Assembly: GCA_039555135.1 (NCBI GenBank)
Contig: CP114179.1
Coordinates: 1,426,001-1,490,000 of the forward strand
Direction of reading: 5' to 3'
Length of the DNA: 64,000 nucleotides
DNA from: Phycisphaeraceae bacterium D3-23
GTDB taxonomy: Bacteria > Planctomycetota > Phycisphaerae > Phycisphaerales > Phycisphaeraceae
Below, one piece after another: positions 53,206 to 62,062 of this stretch (its first letter is position 1; every line of letters starts with the position of its first letter). The notes beneath the pieces were generated by a model. It was not told the DNA's origin. It made no database searches and was given only the letters and a program-made list of their open reading frames with translations. Position numbers and translations under genes: made by a program.

Positions 53206-54174
53206 CTACTGCACGCGGTCGCCGTTGCTGTCGTCGGGGTCGGAAGTCGCGGCGGCGTCGGTCACGATAGAGCCGGTGGGGTAGTAGTAGTCGGTATCGA
53301 GCGAGGCCTTGAACGAGAGGTTCTCGCCGTGGCCGTCGAAGAAGGTGGTGTTGGTCGAGCCGTTGTGTCGGAAGCCGAATTCGCGTCCGATGTCGGTGAG
53401 CGCGCCGCTGTTGTTGAAGGGGCTTCCGGTGAAGTCGGCGTTGCCCGGTCCATACGTGCCGTAGTTGTGGCCGTCGATGCCGCGAGCGAAGGTGTTGAAG
53501 GTGATCTCGCCGTTGCCATCGACAAAGCGTGAACCGTCGAGCGCGAAGACCTTGCCGCTTGCGTTGCCGACGTAGTCGATGGTGAAAGGCCTGCCGGTGC
53601 CTTGGAGGTCGACGACGGCCCGGCTGTTTTTGTATTCGATCGCGTCGGGCTGGTTCGCGGGGGCCTCGCCGGTGTTGTAGACGTGGAAGGAGGTGATGGT
53701 GGAGTAGCTGTTGCTATAGAGGACGGACGAGTCGAAGCCGGGGATGCCGCCGCCGAAGTCCCCGTCGTAGGTGCGGTCGTTTTCGGGGCAGCGGAACTCG
53801 TCGTTGAAGAGGTACGCCATACGCTGGAGGCGGTCCTCGGGTGCGCCGAGCGCTTCGCCCACGGCGGGGGAGATCCAATCGAAGTTCTGCATGGGCTTGT
53901 CGGCGCCGTAGGAGTCGCCGGCATCGACTGTATTGTCGTTGAGCCGGGCGCCCGAGGTGTTGGGCCCGGGGTAGAAGTCTTTGTTGTCGGTGGCATAGGT
54001 GGCGACGCCCTGGCCTGCGCCGCGGAGGTGGCCCAGGCAGACCGAGGCGCGGGCGCTCTTGCGGGCCGCGCCCAGCGCGGGCAGGAGGATGCCGATCAGC
54101 AGCGCGATGATGGAGATCACCACGAGCAGCTCAATGAGGGTAAAGGCGTTGCGTCGGGTCGTGGTCTGTCGCAT
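53206..54174 (-). CDS. prepilin-type N-terminal domain protein (pseudopilin-like)
   Basis: A planctomycete-type secreted protein with a class III/prepilin leader: MRQTTTRRNAFTLIELLVVISIIALLIGILLP. The processing site precedes Phe15 (FTLIELL). The leader keeps the Glu five residues in, needed for assembly. Cleavage by a PilD-type peptidase is inferred. The C-terminal domain (about 60-322) includes WFD-like elements such as FFDGHGE and is typical of H-X9-DG/DUF1559-like proteins. The ATG at 54174 is chosen. 322 residues. A PEP-CTERM gene lies upstream in the same direction. Confidence 0.85.
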   Translation of the reverse strand: MRQTTTRRNAFTLIELLVVISIIALLIGILLPALGAARKSARASVCLGHLRGAGQGVATYATDNKDFYPGPNTSGARLNDNTVDAGDSYGADKPMQNFDWISPAVGEALGAPEDRLQRMAYLFNDEFRCPENDRTYDGDFGGGIPGFDSSVLYSNSYSTITSFHVYNTGEAPANQPDAIEYKNSRAVVDLQGTGRPFTIDYVGNASGKVFALDGSRFVDGNGEITFNTFARGIDGHNYGTYGPGNADFTGSPFNNSGALTDIGREFGFRHNGSTNTTFFDGHGENLSFKASLDTDYYYPTGSIVTDAAATSDPDDSNGDRVQ

Positions 54175-54217
54175 GGGGGCTCCTGTCGTTGGCGTTTGCA
54201 CTTGTTTCTAAGGGCTG

Positions 54218-54239
54218 GGCCTCCGCGTTGGCGGAGGCC
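54218..54239. repeat. palindrome between PEP-CTERM and prepilin genes
   Basis: GGCCTCCGC-GTTG-GCGGAGGCC, a 9-bp stem, sited between the two co-directional minus-strand genes. It has no T-run on either side, so a repeat of the short-palindrome type is more likely than a strong terminator. Confidence 0.65.
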
Positions 54240-54316
54240 TGCCATGCCGGTTGCAAAACTCGGCGGCGATCCGTGAGGCGTGAGGCGTGATCCGTCTTCT
54301 CCACCGTGCGTGATGG

Positions 54317-55024
54317 TTACTTGCTGCGTCGGCGTCGGACCAACATCAGCGTGCCCAGGCCGAGCAGCGCCAGCGAGCCGGGCTCGGGGACAGCGGTGAG
54401 CTCGAGCGAAGGCGCACCGGGGTCGAAGGTGTTGCCGACGCCGGCGTAGGTGATGTCGTGGGTCGCGTCGGTGACACCGATGATGAGCTGGAACTCGGAG
54501 CCGGCGTTGACCTGGGCGATCAGCTCGGCCTCGACAGCCGAGAGGTCGAGCGCGATCGACTCGATGGCTCCGCCGTTGGCCTCGGTCGAGGCGACGGCGT
54601 AGACGCCCAGCGAGGTGAGCGAGGTGAACTGCGACGCGTCGATGCCGTTATCCAGCGCGGCGTTGTAGTCGAGCCCGGTGTAGTCGGCATCAAAATCGTC
54701 GGCGCTGAAGAAGACCTCGAGCGACGTCCCGTCCGCGAACGTGCGGTCATTGACGGTCAGGTTGAACGTCGCGGACGCGAGGTCGGCCAGCGACCCGCCG
54801 AAGTCGGCACCGGTAAAGCGGAAGGTCGCGACGCCGAACTCGGAGAAGGCGTCGTCGTTGCCCGAAGCGTAGTACTCCGAGCCATCGTCGTTGCTCGCGG
54901 TGTGTCCGCCGACGTGGATCGAGCCGACGGAGGCGGCGTCCATCGTCGCCGCCGATGCGGGGGCTCCAGCCCAAGCGGTGACGGCGAGGGCCAACGCGGC
55001 CTTGCTAACAATCTGCATGTCCAT
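54317..55024 (-). CDS. PEP-CTERM domain protein
   Basis: A 235-residue exported protein. N-terminal signal (ALALAVTAWAGAPASAA), a beta-rich body without recognised domain, and a C-terminal sorting signal AVPEPGSLALLGLG plus the hydrophobic GTLML and RRRRSK tail. PEP-CTERM proteins are cut and sorted by exosortase to the surface or matrix. The ATG at 55024 (MDMQIVSKAAL) is chosen because GGAG lies 6 bases upstream; a TTG start at 55036 is possible. Located upstream of the prepilin-like gene, convergent with nothing. Confidence 0.8.
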   Translation of the reverse strand: MDMQIVSKAALALAVTAWAGAPASAATMDAASVGSIHVGGHTASNDDGSEYYASGNDDAFSEFGVATFRFTGADFGGSLADLASATFNLTVNDRTFADGTSLEVFFSADDFDADYTGLDYNAALDNGIDASQFTSLTSLGVYAVASTEANGGAIESIALDLSAVEAELIAQVNAGSEFQLIIGVTDATHDITYAGVGNTFDPGAPSLELTAVPEPGSLALLGLGTLMLVRRRRSK

Positions 55025-55155
55025 GTTCTGCTCCAAACGAGGGTGCCTGGGGCACCGTGTGATGCGAGGCCACCAACGCGGCGGGCTCTGACGCGAAGGA
55101 GTATCACCCCGCCGCTTGAGCAGAAGATGAGCAGTGTGTCAGGTTTTCATGGAAA

Positions 55156-55178
55156 ACCCCCGGCCGATTAGGCCGGGG
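55156..55178 (-). terminator. purM terminator hairpin
   Basis: CCCCCGGCC-GATTA-GGCCGGGGG with a 9-bp GC stem. On the minus strand it is followed by TTTTCC, about 57 bp beyond the purM stop: an intrinsic terminator for purM. It also separates it from the PEP-CTERM gene. Confidence 0.85.
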
Positions 55179-55234
55179 GCGTGTCGAAGATTTGCAAGCA
55201 ACGTGTTAGCGCGGTCGCACGAAACCCAACCGCC

Positions 55235-56395
55235 CTACCAGCGCACCTGGCCGCTGCCTTTGACAACTTCGCCCAGGCGGAACACGGTCTCGCCGCTGCG
55301 CTTGAGCTGCCGCTCCACCGCCTCGGCGAAGTGCGGCCGGACGATCAGCGTGTACCCCACGCCCATGTTGAAGACCCGGAGCATCTCGTCTTCCGCGATG
55401 CCGCCCTTCTTTTGCAGGAAGGTGAAGATCGGCGGGACCTCCCACGCCTTCTTGCTCAGCTTCGCGTCAAGATCCTCCGGCAACGCGCGGTTGATGTTGC
55501 CCGGCAAACCCCCGCCCGTGATGTGGGCCATCCCGCTGATCGGCTTCTTCACCTTGTACTTGTGCAGCACCTCGATGATCGGCTTCACGTAGATGCGTGT
55601 CGGCTCGAGCAGGACCTGGCCCAGCGTCTTGTCGGGGTCGAGTTCTTTGTAGACCTTGTCGAGCTTTAGTTTGGCCTTCTTGAGGATCGCACGGACCAGC
55701 GAGTAGCCGTTGCTGTGGACCCCGCTCGAAGCGAGGCCGAGGATGACATCGCCCTGCTCGACGCGCTCGGCCCCGGCGATGACCTTCTTCAGTTCAACAA
55801 CGCCGACCGTGAACCCCGCGAGGTCGAAGTCGCCCGGCTTGTAGGTATCGGCCATCTCCGCCGTCTCGCCGCCGAGCAGCGCGCAGCCCGCGAGTGCGCA
55901 GCCGTCGGCGACGCCCTTGACGATCTGCGCCGTCTCCTCGGGCACGACCTTATGAATCCCGACGTAGTCGAGGAAGAACAGCGGCTCGGCCCCCTGGACG
56001 ATCAGGTCGTTCACGTTCATCGCGACGCAGTCCTGCCCGATCGTGTCAAGAATCCCGAGCTGCGCGGCGAGCTGGACCTTCGTCCCCACGCCGTCGGTGC
56101 AGGCGACGAGGACGGGGTCTTTGTAGTTGCGTTGGAAGAGCTTCTCGTTGTAGTCGAGGCGGAAGCAGCCCGCGAACGCGCCGTGTTTGCCCAGGACCCG
56201 CGGGCCGTAGGTCCGGCGCATGTGGTGCTTGATGAGCCCGACGACGGCGTCGCCCGCCTCGATATCAACGCCGGTGTCGGCGTAGGTCAGCCCGCCCGAA
56301 TTGGCCCCCGAAGCCCGCGTCGTTGGGCCGTTGGGGCGCGGTCGGCGGGGCTTCTTCGAGACGGACGGGACCGTTTTGTTCGTACGTTTGGCCAT
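55235..56395 (-). CDS. purM: phosphoribosylaminoimidazole synthetase (AIR synthetase)
   Basis: PurM converts FGAM to AIR in the fifth step of purine synthesis. Motifs: GLTYADTGVDIEAGDAVVG at the start of the core, DGVGTKVQLA, DCVAMNVNDLIVQGAEPLFFLDYVG, GGETAEMADTYKPGDFDLAGFTVG, SSGVHSNGYSLVR, and the ITGGGLPGNINRALP segment. The 386 residues include an N-terminal extension of about 35 residues rich in Lys/Arg/Pro that typical PurM (about 345) lacks. The ATG at 56395 begins MAKRTNKTVPS. It is followed by the hairpin at 55156-55178 and is divergent from the PerR gene by about 200 bp. Confidence 0.96.
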   Translation of the reverse strand: MAKRTNKTVPSVSKKPRRPRPNGPTTRASGANSGGLTYADTGVDIEAGDAVVGLIKHHMRRTYGPRVLGKHGAFAGCFRLDYNEKLFQRNYKDPVLVACTDGVGTKVQLAAQLGILDTIGQDCVAMNVNDLIVQGAEPLFFLDYVGIHKVVPEETAQIVKGVADGCALAGCALLGGETAEMADTYKPGDFDLAGFTVGVVELKKVIAGAERVEQGDVILGLASSGVHSNGYSLVRAILKKAKLKLDKVYKELDPDKTLGQVLLEPTRIYVKPIIEVLHKYKVKKPISGMAHITGGGLPGNINRALPEDLDAKLSKKAWEVPPIFTFLQKKGGIAEDEMLRVFNMGVGYTLIVRPHFAEAVERQLKRSGETVFRLGEVVKGSGQVRW

Positions 56396-56452
56396 AGGGC
56401 GGACAGTGTACCGGGCCGGGCCGTGGGGGTTTGGGATAGATCACGTCGGTGG

Positions 56453-56471
56453 CACAGGCCTCCAGCCTGTG
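56453..56471. repeat. CACAGGC/GCCTGTG palindrome
   Basis: CACAGGC-CTCCA-GCCTGTG in the gap between purM and the PerR gene; another member of the short-palindrome families. Confidence 0.7.
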
Positions 56472-56598
56472 TGGGCGGCCTGCACCCGGCACCCTACAAC
56501 CTACACCCCGCCTACCTGATGGAAATCCCCCGCCACGCCGCATATCATGCTTTACCGCCTCTCGCCCGGCCACTCTTTGGCCGATAGATCCGTAAACC

Positions 56599-57048
56599 AT
56601 GCCCATGGACTGCCCCCCGCATACCGCCGACCTGTTCGCCCGCCACGACCTGCGCTGCACCAAGCAACGGCACGCGATCTACAGCGCGCTCACCGCCTCA
56701 CGCTGCCACCCCACCGCCGACGAGCTCTACCGCAAGGTCCAGGACCACCTGCCCGGGCTCTCGCTCGCCACCGTCTACAACACCCTCGAACGCTTCACCG
56801 AAAAAGGCCTCATCCAGAAACTCCCCGACGCCGGCCACAACGGCAGCGCCCGATACGACGCCCACACCGACCACCACACCCACCTCCGCGACGCCACCAC
56901 CGGCGAACTCCAGGACGCCCCCGACGACCTCTCCGCCGAGCTGCTCGCGCAGATCAAGGACGAGGTGTTGGCGAAAGTCAAAGAACGCACGGGGTTCCGT
57001 GTCGACCATGTAGAGATCGAGCTGGTCGGGCGGTTTGAATCCATATAG
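56599..57048 (+). CDS. perR: PerR/Fur-family metal-dependent repressor
   Basis: A Fur-superfamily transcription regulator of 149 residues. DNA-binding helix region: HPTADELYRKVQDHLPGLSLATVYNTLERF. The five regulatory metal ligands known for Bacillus PerR are all present at equivalent spacing: His37, Asp87, His93, His95 and Asp106 (RYDAHTDHHTHLRD...LQD). In contrast the structural zinc Cys pairs are missing: there is no CxxC after the His cluster and none at the C-terminus. A His at the peroxide-sensing position supports PerR over Fur. It starts at ATG 56599; an ATG at 56605 is equally plausible. Divergent from purM. Confidence 0.8.
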   Translation: MPMDCPPHTADLFARHDLRCTKQRHAIYSALTASRCHPTADELYRKVQDHLPGLSLATVYNTLERFTEKGLIQKLPDAGHNGSARYDAHTDHHTHLRDATTGELQDAPDDLSAELLAQIKDEVLAKVKERTGFRVDHVEIELVGRFESI

Positions 57049-57068
57049 GAAACGCAAGCTCTAACGCC

Positions 57069-57170
57069 GGGTGCCACACAACTGCCCTGCCCGGAGGGCT
57101 GCTGTGTGCGGGACGCTACGACCCGGTTTCATTCGCACACAGCAGGCCTACGGCCAGTTGTGTGGCACCC
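57069..57170. repeat. inverted repeat family A, copy 2
   Basis: Ends GGGTGCCACACAACTG and CAGTTGTGTGGCACCC as in copy 1 (7247-7349); inner pair CTGCTGTGTGCG...CGCACACAGCAG also conserved, while the small loops and the centre differ. 102 bp. It fills the gap between perR and the BatA-like gene, which ends at 57194. Confidence 0.9.
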
Positions 57171-57193
57171 GCTCGATCCCGTTCATCCACGCC

Positions 57194-59320
57194 TCAAATA
57201 TGCATCCGCCGGGTATACACCAGCCACTCGATCGCCAGGAGCGCCAGTGCGCCCCATACGAACCACGGCCAGATCTCTTTGCGCACCTGCACTTGCTGGG
57301 CCGCCTGGCTGGCGACGGCGCTGGTGCCGATGGTGAGTTGGCCGGCGACGCGGGTGTCGCTTTCCTGCTGGTCCAGGAGGTTGGCCATGAGCTCGCGGTC
57401 GCGGGGCTCGACGTCTCGGCTCGACGTCGTGTAGAGCCCGACGCGGGGGAAGGGGTCGACGGTGACGGCGTTGCCGACGGCCCGGCCGGTGAGCTTCGCG
57501 GGGCCGGTGTAGGTGATCGTGTCTTGCACCGAGTCGAGCAGGAGCGTCGCGTTTTCGCCGGTGTGGTAGGCGACGCCGGCCGAATCGGTCGCGCCGCCCA
57601 GCCCGAGCGAAGGCAGCGCGTTCTGGAAGAACGTCGGGAAGCTGATGCGGAAGGGCCAGAGCGATTCGTGGACATCAAAACTCACGACGACGTGCCGGAC
57701 GGTGTCGCGCGTTAGCTCGGCCATGACCGGCCCCTCGCCGCCGATCGCGAGGATGCGCCCATCGACGGGCACGACGATGCGCCCCGGCTTGCGCAGCGGG
57801 ATATCGGAGAGCTCGACGTTATTGAGCAGTTCGCTCGTGCGGTCCCACTGCGTAATGAGTTCGTTGGGCGCAGCGCGTTCGCTCGCGGGCCGACGCGCCA
57901 GGCCGTCGATCGGCGGCGCGACGCCGAAGTACAGGCTATTGACCAGCGGGACCTCGCTTGGCGCGTGGCGGTCGAAGACGATGACGTCGAAGCCGGTATT
58001 GGCGACGTCTTCGCTCGCCCCGCCGGTCGCGGCCGCGTCGCCGTCCCACCCACCGCGGCGGAGCGTCGCGGGGTCCTGCTGCTCGTACTGCTCGGGGGTC
58101 ATGGTGACCTGGTGCTGGACCTTGGCGGCGTCGATCGCGCGTTGGATGTAGGCGTTGCCTTCAGTAACAAGCAGGATGCTCAGCTCGCGCGCGGCGACGA
58201 GGCGCAGCCGAGCGCCGTCGTCGGCGGCGAGCAGGTCTTCGTGGTCGTGGGTGACGCGGAGGGTCGCGTCGCCGGTCCAGACGAAGTCGAACGCGATCCC
58301 CGCCGAGCCCGGCTCGGGCCGGCCGTCGCCGACCGTCGGGGCCGGTGGCTCGCTGCCGGGGAACTCCTGGGGGACGATCGCCGTGCCGTCCTCGGTCGCG
58401 ACCGTGTCGCCGGCCTCGGCGGGCGCCTCGCGCGCGACAAGGCCCGGCACGGTGACGCGCTCGACCTTGAGGTCGCGGCCATCAATATTGATCGTGACGT
58501 TGGTCGTGATCGGCTCGGCCGAGTAGTTGGCCAGGCGTGCGAAGACCTGGACCTGCTGGGGGTTCTCGAAGTCGCGCCGCGCGCTGAGCGCGACGATGGC
58601 GAGGTTGTCCGAGCCGTCCGCGCCCTCGCCGATGGCGTGCCAGAGGACCTTGGCGTTGGCTAGCGCGAGCGGCTCGTCGGAGCGCTGCTGGACCCGGCCG
58701 TCGGAGAAGACGTGGGCGGTGAGCTGGTTGTCGCCCGACGCGCCCTGCCGGGCGTGGGGCTCGATCGTGGCGATGGCGGCGTCGAGGTGGCTGCGCTGGT
58801 CGGTGGGCTCGATGTCGCGGATCGCCCGGCGGACCTGCGCGAGGTCGGTGGTGAAGTCGGTCAGGACGGATGCGCGGTGGGCGACGGCGATGACCATCGC
58901 CGAGCCGACCCCGCTGTCCTCCCCCGATCCCCCGGCGTCGATGTCGTCGACGACCTGCAGCGCCCGGCGTTTGGCCTCTTCGAGCCGGGACTTGCCGTCG
59001 ATGTCGGTCGCGTTCATGGACGCGGAGTGGTCGATGACGATGACAACCCGCCGGCCGGGGTCGGCGACGTCGTCCTGCGTCGGCCGGGCCATCGCGATCA
59101 ACAGCGCGATCAATAGCAGGAGCTGGATCCACAGCAGCAGGTTGTTCTTGATCTTCTGGAACGGCGCGTTGACCTGGAGGTCCTGCACCGCCCGCTGCCA
59201 GAGCAGCGTCGACGGGATCACCATCCGCTTGCGCTTGAGCTTGAGGAAGTACAACGCGACCAGCGCGGGGAGGGTGATCCCGGCGGCGATGAGGGCGGAG
59301 GTGAGGGAGATGAAGTTCAT
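57194..59320 (-). CDS. BatA-like VWA membrane protein
   Basis: A 708-residue Bat-type protein. The N-terminal BatA domain has two membrane segments (about 8-25 and 60-78; LYFLKLKRKRMVIPSTLLWQRA between). A von Willebrand A domain follows with the MIDAS motif VVIVIDHSASM (Asp97, Ser99, Ser101). A long periplasmic part continues, then a C-terminal membrane segment ending WGALALLAIEWLVYTRRMHI. It is the last gene of the MoxR-Bat operon. Such operons are linked to stress tolerance in Bacteroides (the aerotolerance name) and to protein maturation elsewhere; the exact role here is unknown. Confidence 0.85.
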   Translation of the reverse strand: MNFISLTSALIAAGITLPALVALYFLKLKRKRMVIPSTLLWQRAVQDLQVNAPFQKIKNNLLLWIQLLLLIALLIAMARPTQDDVADPGRRVVIVIDHSASMNATDIDGKSRLEEAKRRALQVVDDIDAGGSGEDSGVGSAMVIAVAHRASVLTDFTTDLAQVRRAIRDIEPTDQRSHLDAAIATIEPHARQGASGDNQLTAHVFSDGRVQQRSDEPLALANAKVLWHAIGEGADGSDNLAIVALSARRDFENPQQVQVFARLANYSAEPITTNVTINIDGRDLKVERVTVPGLVAREAPAEAGDTVATEDGTAIVPQEFPGSEPPAPTVGDGRPEPGSAGIAFDFVWTGDATLRVTHDHEDLLAADDGARLRLVAARELSILLVTEGNAYIQRAIDAAKVQHQVTMTPEQYEQQDPATLRRGGWDGDAAATGGASEDVANTGFDVIVFDRHAPSEVPLVNSLYFGVAPPIDGLARRPASERAAPNELITQWDRTSELLNNVELSDIPLRKPGRIVVPVDGRILAIGGEGPVMAELTRDTVRHVVVSFDVHESLWPFRISFPTFFQNALPSLGLGGATDSAGVAYHTGENATLLLDSVQDTITYTGPAKLTGRAVGNAVTVDPFPRVGLYTTSSRDVEPRDRELMANLLDQQESDTRVAGQLTIGTSAVASQAAQQVQVRKEIWPWFVWGALALLAIEWLVYTRRMHI

Positions 59321-59350
59321 CGTTGCTCGCTACGCTTGGGCCAAGACACG

Positions 59351-59502
59351 GAATGCACGAATGTCGAATGCGCGAATGTCGAAAGAAATCCAAATGACGA
59401 AATCCCAACAAGAGCAGCCCGACCCGCAGGCTCTCCTTCGGCATTTGGCCTTGGACATTGGTCATTCATTCGACATTCGACATTCGACATTCGTGCATTC
59501 AT
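59351..59502. repeat. gene-less element with four-helix cassette ends
   Basis: A 152-bp element with inverted iterated ends. Its left 46 bp (59352-59397) are identical to 60453-60498, the left end of the four-helix cassette 2. Its right end is a run of CGACATT repeats finishing TCGTGCATTCAT. The DUF58 stop codon (TCA at 59499-59501 on the plus strand) lies inside the right end. The centre carries no gene. Confidence 0.9.
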
Positions 59503-60437
59503 CCTATGAGCCCCCGTTGTCGCAGGTACTTCAAGACCAGCGTTTCGAACGGCACGTCCGTCTCGCTGATCATGTACGCCAGCCCCTTGCGGTGGGCCTG
59601 GTCTTTGATGTGGTTGCAGTAGGCCTGGAGCGTGGCCTTGTACTTCTTGATGAGCGCGGGGCTGACGGAAACCTCGGCGATGTTGCCATCTTCGAGGTCG
59701 GTCAGGCGCAGGTCGCCGATGACTTTGCCCTTGACCGGGTCGACTTCCTGCGGGGAGAGCAGGTGGATGAGGTAGCTGTCGCGTTTATCGCCCGAGAGGT
59801 AATTGAAGGCCTCGCCCAGGTCGCCCTTGTCCCAGAAGTCGCTGACGAGGATGACGACGCCGGGCCTTTGGTTCGCGGCGGCGAGGGTCTTGAGCGCGCT
59901 GGTCATGTCGCCCGGGCGTTTGGCGTTCGCGGGGACCGCCTGCTGGCGGTGGAGGAACTCGAGCAGGCGCGGGACGGGCTGGCGGCCCCGCATCCCCGTG
60001 ACCTGGTCGACCATGCCGTCGGCGATGCTGTGGATGCTCGTGCGGTTCTGGTGGGTCAGCGAGATGTAGCCCAAGGCCGCGCAGAGTTTCTTGGCGTAGT
60101 CGAGCTTGCCCGGGTCGCCGTAGTCCATGCTGCCGGATGTGTCGAGGACGATCGAGACCGAGAGGTCTTCTTCCTCCATGAACAGGCGGATGAACAGCTT
60201 GTCCAGCCGCATGTACAGGTTCCAGTCGACAAACCGCAGGTCGTCGCCATCGACGTAGTTGCGGTAGTCGGCAAACTCGACGGACTGGCCGCGCTTCTTG
60301 GACCGGCGTTCGCCCTGCATCGTCCCGCGCAGCATCTTCCGCGACAGGATGTCCAGTCGGTCGAGCTGACGCATGAAGTCCGGCGACAGGAGGTCGCCGG
60401 TCTTGGTGTTGCGGGATGTTGAAGTTGCTTGGGTCAT
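59499..60437 (-). CDS. DUF58 protein of the MoxR-Bat operon
   Basis: A 312-residue cytosolic protein. The DUF58 core is VEFADYRNYVDGDDLRFVDWNLYMRLDKLFIRLFMEEEDLSV, followed by a VWA-type MIDAS site (IVLDTSGSMDYG). No membrane segment is seen, unlike many DUF58 proteins. It lies between moxR (with the four-helix gene in between) and the BatA-like gene, the usual partners. MoxR ATPases with VWA partners assemble metal centres or mature surface complexes. Its stop codon falls within the inverted repeat at 59351-59502. Confidence 0.9.
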   Translation of the reverse strand: MTQATSTSRNTKTGDLLSPDFMRQLDRLDILSRKMLRGTMQGERRSKKRGQSVEFADYRNYVDGDDLRFVDWNLYMRLDKLFIRLFMEEEDLSVSIVLDTSGSMDYGDPGKLDYAKKLCAALGYISLTHQNRTSIHSIADGMVDQVTGMRGRQPVPRLLEFLHRQQAVPANAKRPGDMTSALKTLAAANQRPGVVILVSDFWDKGDLGEAFNYLSGDKRDSYLIHLLSPQEVDPVKGKVIGDLRLTDLEDGNIAEVSVSPALIKKYKATLQAYCNHIKDQAHRKGLAYMISETDVPFETLVLKYLRQRGLIG

Positions 60438-60452
60438 GGATCAGGTCGATTC

Positions 60453-60498
60453 AATGCACGAATGTCGAATGCGCGAATGTCGAAAGAAATCCAAATGA
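60453..60498. repeat. left end of four-helix cassette 2
   Basis: AATGCACGAATGTCGAATGC...AATCCAAATGA, 46 bp identical to 59352-59397. It lies between the DUF58 start codon and the stop of the four-helix-bundle gene. Confidence 0.95.
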
Positions 60499-60514
60499 GG
60501 AATGACAAAACGGT

Positions 60515-60912
60515 CTAACGACGGCCGGTGCTGTTGCGGATCGAGGCGAAGATCAGGTTGAGCTCTTTCGCCTCCTGCCACAGCGGCTTGGCCTGTTCCC
60601 GCATGCCGGGCTCGGCGGCGACCACCATGCGGAGCCAGTGCTTGGTTTCCCGCGACTCCTTCTTACAGATGCCGATCTTGTGTCGAAAATCTTTCTTCGT
60701 CTCGGCATCATCTGCCTCACAGTAATTTGCACCGACGCTCGTGCCCGAACGCACCAGTTGACTAATGAGCGGGCGGGTGATCTCGTGCTTCGGGATCGTC
60801 TTGCAGAACGCGATCACGGCTTCCCCGAACAACGCGGTACGTTCTTCCAGGTCGTAGGGTTTACTCCCTTCGACATTCGGATTTCTTTCGACATTCGCCA
60901 TTCGTGCATTCG

Positions 60913-60916
<4 letters not shown>
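60515..60916 (-). CDS. four-helix-bundle protein (23S rRNA IVS / bAvd-like), second copy
   Basis: A 133-residue member of the same family as 14695-15054. It shows the pattern DLEERTALFGEAVIAFCKTIPKHE then LISQLVRSGTSVGANYCEADDAETKKDFRHKIGICKKESRETKHWLRMV, ending in helix 4. Its first 15 codons (MTNARMANVERNPNV) are encoded by the cassette's own terminal repeat. The ATG overlaps the moxR stop (ATGA), so it is read as a part of that operon. The neighbours moxR and DUF58 normally adjoin, which argues that this gene was inserted. Unlike copy 1 it keeps identical cassette ends to a nearby gene-less element. Confidence 0.85.
60870..60916. repeat. right end of four-helix cassette 2
   Basis: Read on the minus strand, ATGACGAATGCACGAATGGC...GAAATCCGAATGTCG closely resembles the left end (60453-60498), so the cassette has inverted terminal repeats of about 40 bp. 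This end encodes the start of the four-helix protein and the moxR stop codon. Confidence 0.85.
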
Positions 60917-61959
<1,043 letters not shown>

Positions 61960-61989
61960 GGTTGGGAACCTTTCTCAAATCAAAAATGA

Positions 61990-62062
61990 AACCACCGATG
62001 CACACGGATTCACACCGATGAGACGGGGGGCAATCTGTGTGGATCGGTGTGCATCGGTGGTT
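61990..62062. repeat. ACCACCGATGCACAC inverted repeat
   Basis: AACCACCGATGCACACGGATTCACACCGATG (as arms of about 31 bp) faces its near reverse complement AATCTGTGTGGATCGGTGTGC...TGGTT (62032-62062). It lies between the VWA gene and moxR; the VWA stop codon (TTA at 62061-62063 on the plus strand) is formed at its right boundary. Confidence 0.85.
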
